Shown: positions 61,949 to 64,000 of the stretch, piece by piece
Layout: every line of letters begins with the position of its first letter
How positions within the stretch are numbered: the first letter of the stretch is position 1
Assembly (NCBI RefSeq): GCF_029633865.1
Contig: NC_079217.1
Location: forward strand, 38,957,635-39,021,634
Source: Lampris incognitus
Lineage: Eukaryota; Chordata; Actinopteri; Lampriformes; Lampridae
DNA: 64,000 bases
Direction: 5' to 3'
Notes under the pieces: generated by a model
What the model was told of the DNA's origin: nothing
Seen by the model: the letters and a program-made list of their open reading frames with translations, nothing else
Database searches by the model: none
Program-made: the position numbers and the translations under genes

Positions 61949-64000
61949 TTTCTGGGTTCAGTTAATAGCAAATTCTCAAACAACAAACAGTGCACTGCAC
62001 AACTGGACATAGGTAGCACACCTGTCACATTCAAAATAGAGACTGGGGCCGACGTGTCTGTCATGAGCGAGGGGACCTTCAAAACACTAAAACCAGAGAG
62101 AAAGATACGGCAGGCTAAGACTGTACTGTGGAGCCAAGGCAACCGGTTGAAATGTGTAGGCCAATTAGCAGCACACGCGGGTGCACAAGGACAACAACTA
62201 TACTATGTCTGAGGTCTATGTTGTCAGAGGAGAGAGCATGTGCAATTTGCTCAGCCGACCAGTATCACGGGAAATGGGCCTAGTGAACAGATTTTATGCG
62301 GTTCACAGCACCGGAGAGTTTGTCCTGCTCAAGACACAGCCAGTAAAAATAGTGCTAAGGGAGGACGCACAACCCTATGCAGGCCACGCCGCACGCAGGG
62401 TCCCCATCCCCCTCATGAAGCCAGTCAAGGAGGAGCTGGAAAGGATGGTGGCCAACGGCATCATTGAGAAGGTGAGCGAACCCATGGAGTGGTGCGCCCC
62501 ATGGGGCCAGCCCCAAAGAAATCAGGCAAGGTGCGTCTCTGCGTAGACCTTAAAAGACTAAACAAAGCCATTAAGAGGGAGAGATTCATCCTGCCAATGA
62601 CAGAGGAGATCACAGCTGAACTGAGTGGGTCAACTGTATTCTCGTCATTGGACGCAGCAGCAGGGTTCTGGCAAATACCACTCGACGAAGACAGTCAGAG
62701 ACACAACTTTTATCACCCCTTTTGCCAGATATTGCTTTAAATGGCTCCCTTTTGGCATTAGCAGTGCCCCAGAAATAGTCCAGAGGAAAATGGTAGAAAC
62801 ACAGGAAGGCCTGCAGGGGGTGGCTGTGTACATGGATGACATCATCGTTCATGGGAGGGACATGGCAGAGCACGACCAGCACCTACAGAGTGTCATGGAG
62901 TGGCTGGAGTCTGCTGGGCTGAAACTGAATGCCAAAAAGTGTGCACCGAGACAGAGAAAGCTACACTTTCTGGGCCATGACATTGACGCAGACAGTGTGC
63001 GGCTCGACCCAGCCAAAGTGTCAGCCGTCAATGAGCTCTCCCCATCCGAGAATGTTCAGGAACTCAAGAAGGTCCTAGGTATGGTGAACTACTTGGGGAA
63101 ATACATCCCCAACCTGGCCACTGTGGGCCAACCACTGTATGAACTGCTGAAGTCCAAGTCAGAGTGGACGTGGGGTCCAGCTGAACAGTCAGCATTCTAA
63201 CAGTTCAAAGTACTTCTCACAACCTCACATACCCTGACATATTACGATGTCCACAAGCCCACGGCAGTCTCTGCAGATACGAGCAGTTACAGGGTTGGTG
63301 GTGTGCTGATGCAGCTCCATGGCGAGGACTGGAAGCCCATGGCATACTGCTCCCAACATCTGAGCGATGCAGACCCCAGGTATGCTCAGATTGAGAAAGA
63401 GTGTCTGATGGGCATCTGGGCCTGTGAGAGGTTTGGAAAATATCTGAACGGCCTAGAGGGATTTAAGTTGATCATGGATCACAAACCCCTTGTCCCACTG
63501 ATGAACTCCAAGGATCTGGACAACGTACCCATTTGCTAATGCGGCTGATGAGGTTTAACCCCACAGTGGAGTACGCACCCGGCATGACCCTGGTCGTGGT
63601 GGACACCCTGTCCAGGAGCCCCTTGAGAGACAACAGCCAAGACACACAATCGGCTGTACAGTGCTATGTCGCATCCATCATCGATGGCATGCCAGCTACA
63701 GAGCAGATGATGGACAGCATCAGATCAGCCACAGCAGCAGCTTACAAGCTACAAGCCCTGATCAGGTACATACAGTCTGGATGGCCAGAACACATATGTA
63801 AAACACACCTGACTGTTAAGAGTTTTCCCCCATGAGAAATGAACTGTCAGTGCACAACAGGTTGGTGACGAGGGTTAACAGAATAGTCATTCCGGAAACA
63901 TTGAGGGCAGACATATTAGACCGAATACATGGTGGCCATCAGGGCTTGACTAAATGCAGGGATCAAGCAAACACCTCGGTATGATGGCCCGGGATATCAT
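61949..64000 (+). pseudogene. Pol of second gypsy element, broken, runs off window
   Basis: Protease region TGADVSVMSEGTFKTL (about 62040-62090; TGAD in place of DTGAD). The reverse transcriptase is in shifted frames: VPIPLMKPVKEELERMVANGIIEK, KVRLCVDLKRLNKAIKRE, FSSLDAAAGFWQIPLDE, then FKWLPFGISSAPEIVQRKM and the intact catalytic motif VYMDDIIVHG (about 62825-62855). The connection and RNase H follow: FLGHDIDADSVRLDPAKV, VLGMVNYLGKYIPNL, a stop at 63198, VSADTSSYRVGGVLMQ and FKLIMDHKPLVPLM. The integrase N-terminus begins near 63880 (LRADILDRIHGGHQGLTKCRDQA). Several frameshifts and stops make it inactive. This is a different lineage from the 48217 element. Confidence 0.85.

Overview
The window looks like a teleost fish chromosome. 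It carries intron-rich vertebrate genes with GT/AG splice sites, long GT, CA and TATC microsatellites, and a dense mix of fish-type mobile elements: several Tc1-like transposons, hAT elements, Penelope-like elements, a tRNA-like SINE, Tx1/L1-type and other LINEs, and Ty3/gypsy and BEL/Pao-like LTR elements. Roughly half of it is recognisable mobile DNA.

Three host genes are supported. Bases 309-1005 (minus strand) hold the first two coding exons of SLC33A1, the acetyl-CoA transporter of the ER membrane; the gene runs off the left edge. Bases 12641-32255 (plus) hold the whole coding sequence of GMPS (GMP synthase) in 16 exons, 690 codons, with every junction in frame. Bases 36879-41829 (plus) hold six exons of a class C GPCR ectodomain, a vomeronasal V2R / fish OlfC-type receptor. 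The order SLC33A1 (minus) - GMPS (plus) - V2R (plus) matches what I recall around mammalian Vmn2r1, so this is probably its fish counterpart. Its cysteine-rich and seven-helix exons are not in the window.

Layout: 1-250 Tc1-like remnant; 309-1005 SLC33A1; 1337-3776 Penelope-like element carrying a SINE and an NQO1-like retrocopy; 5194-6270 LINE remnant; 6273-7891 Tc1; 7.9-11.4 kb no genes seen; 11430-12090 Penelope-like endonuclease fragment and terminus; 12.4-34.4 kb GMPS, with Penelope-like elements in introns 1 and 3, a layered Tc1/SINE/hAT/LINE/MITE stack in intron 12 and a foldback Tc1 palindrome in intron 15; 34.6-35.8 kb palindrome and microsatellites; 36.9-41.8 kb V2R; 42.3-47.5 kb hAT, LTR-element and intact Tc1 pieces; 48217-59870 one gypsy element split by a full-length L1/Tx1-type LINE; 60.1-60.9 kb SINE and hAT scraps; 60967-64000 a second gypsy element leaving the window.

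The host genes do not form a pathway. GMPS converts XMP to GMP, SLC33A1 moves acetyl-CoA into the ER/Golgi lumen, and the receptor is chemosensory. The most unusual signals are the NQO1-like retrocopy bounded by Penelope-element termini inside another Penelope element, the symmetrical foldback Tc1 in GMPS, the receptor exon split by three phase-0 introns full of repeats, a GMPS splice acceptor abutted by a (GT)30 tract, a 60-bp insertion with a 13-bp target duplication, and perfect short snap-back hairpins.
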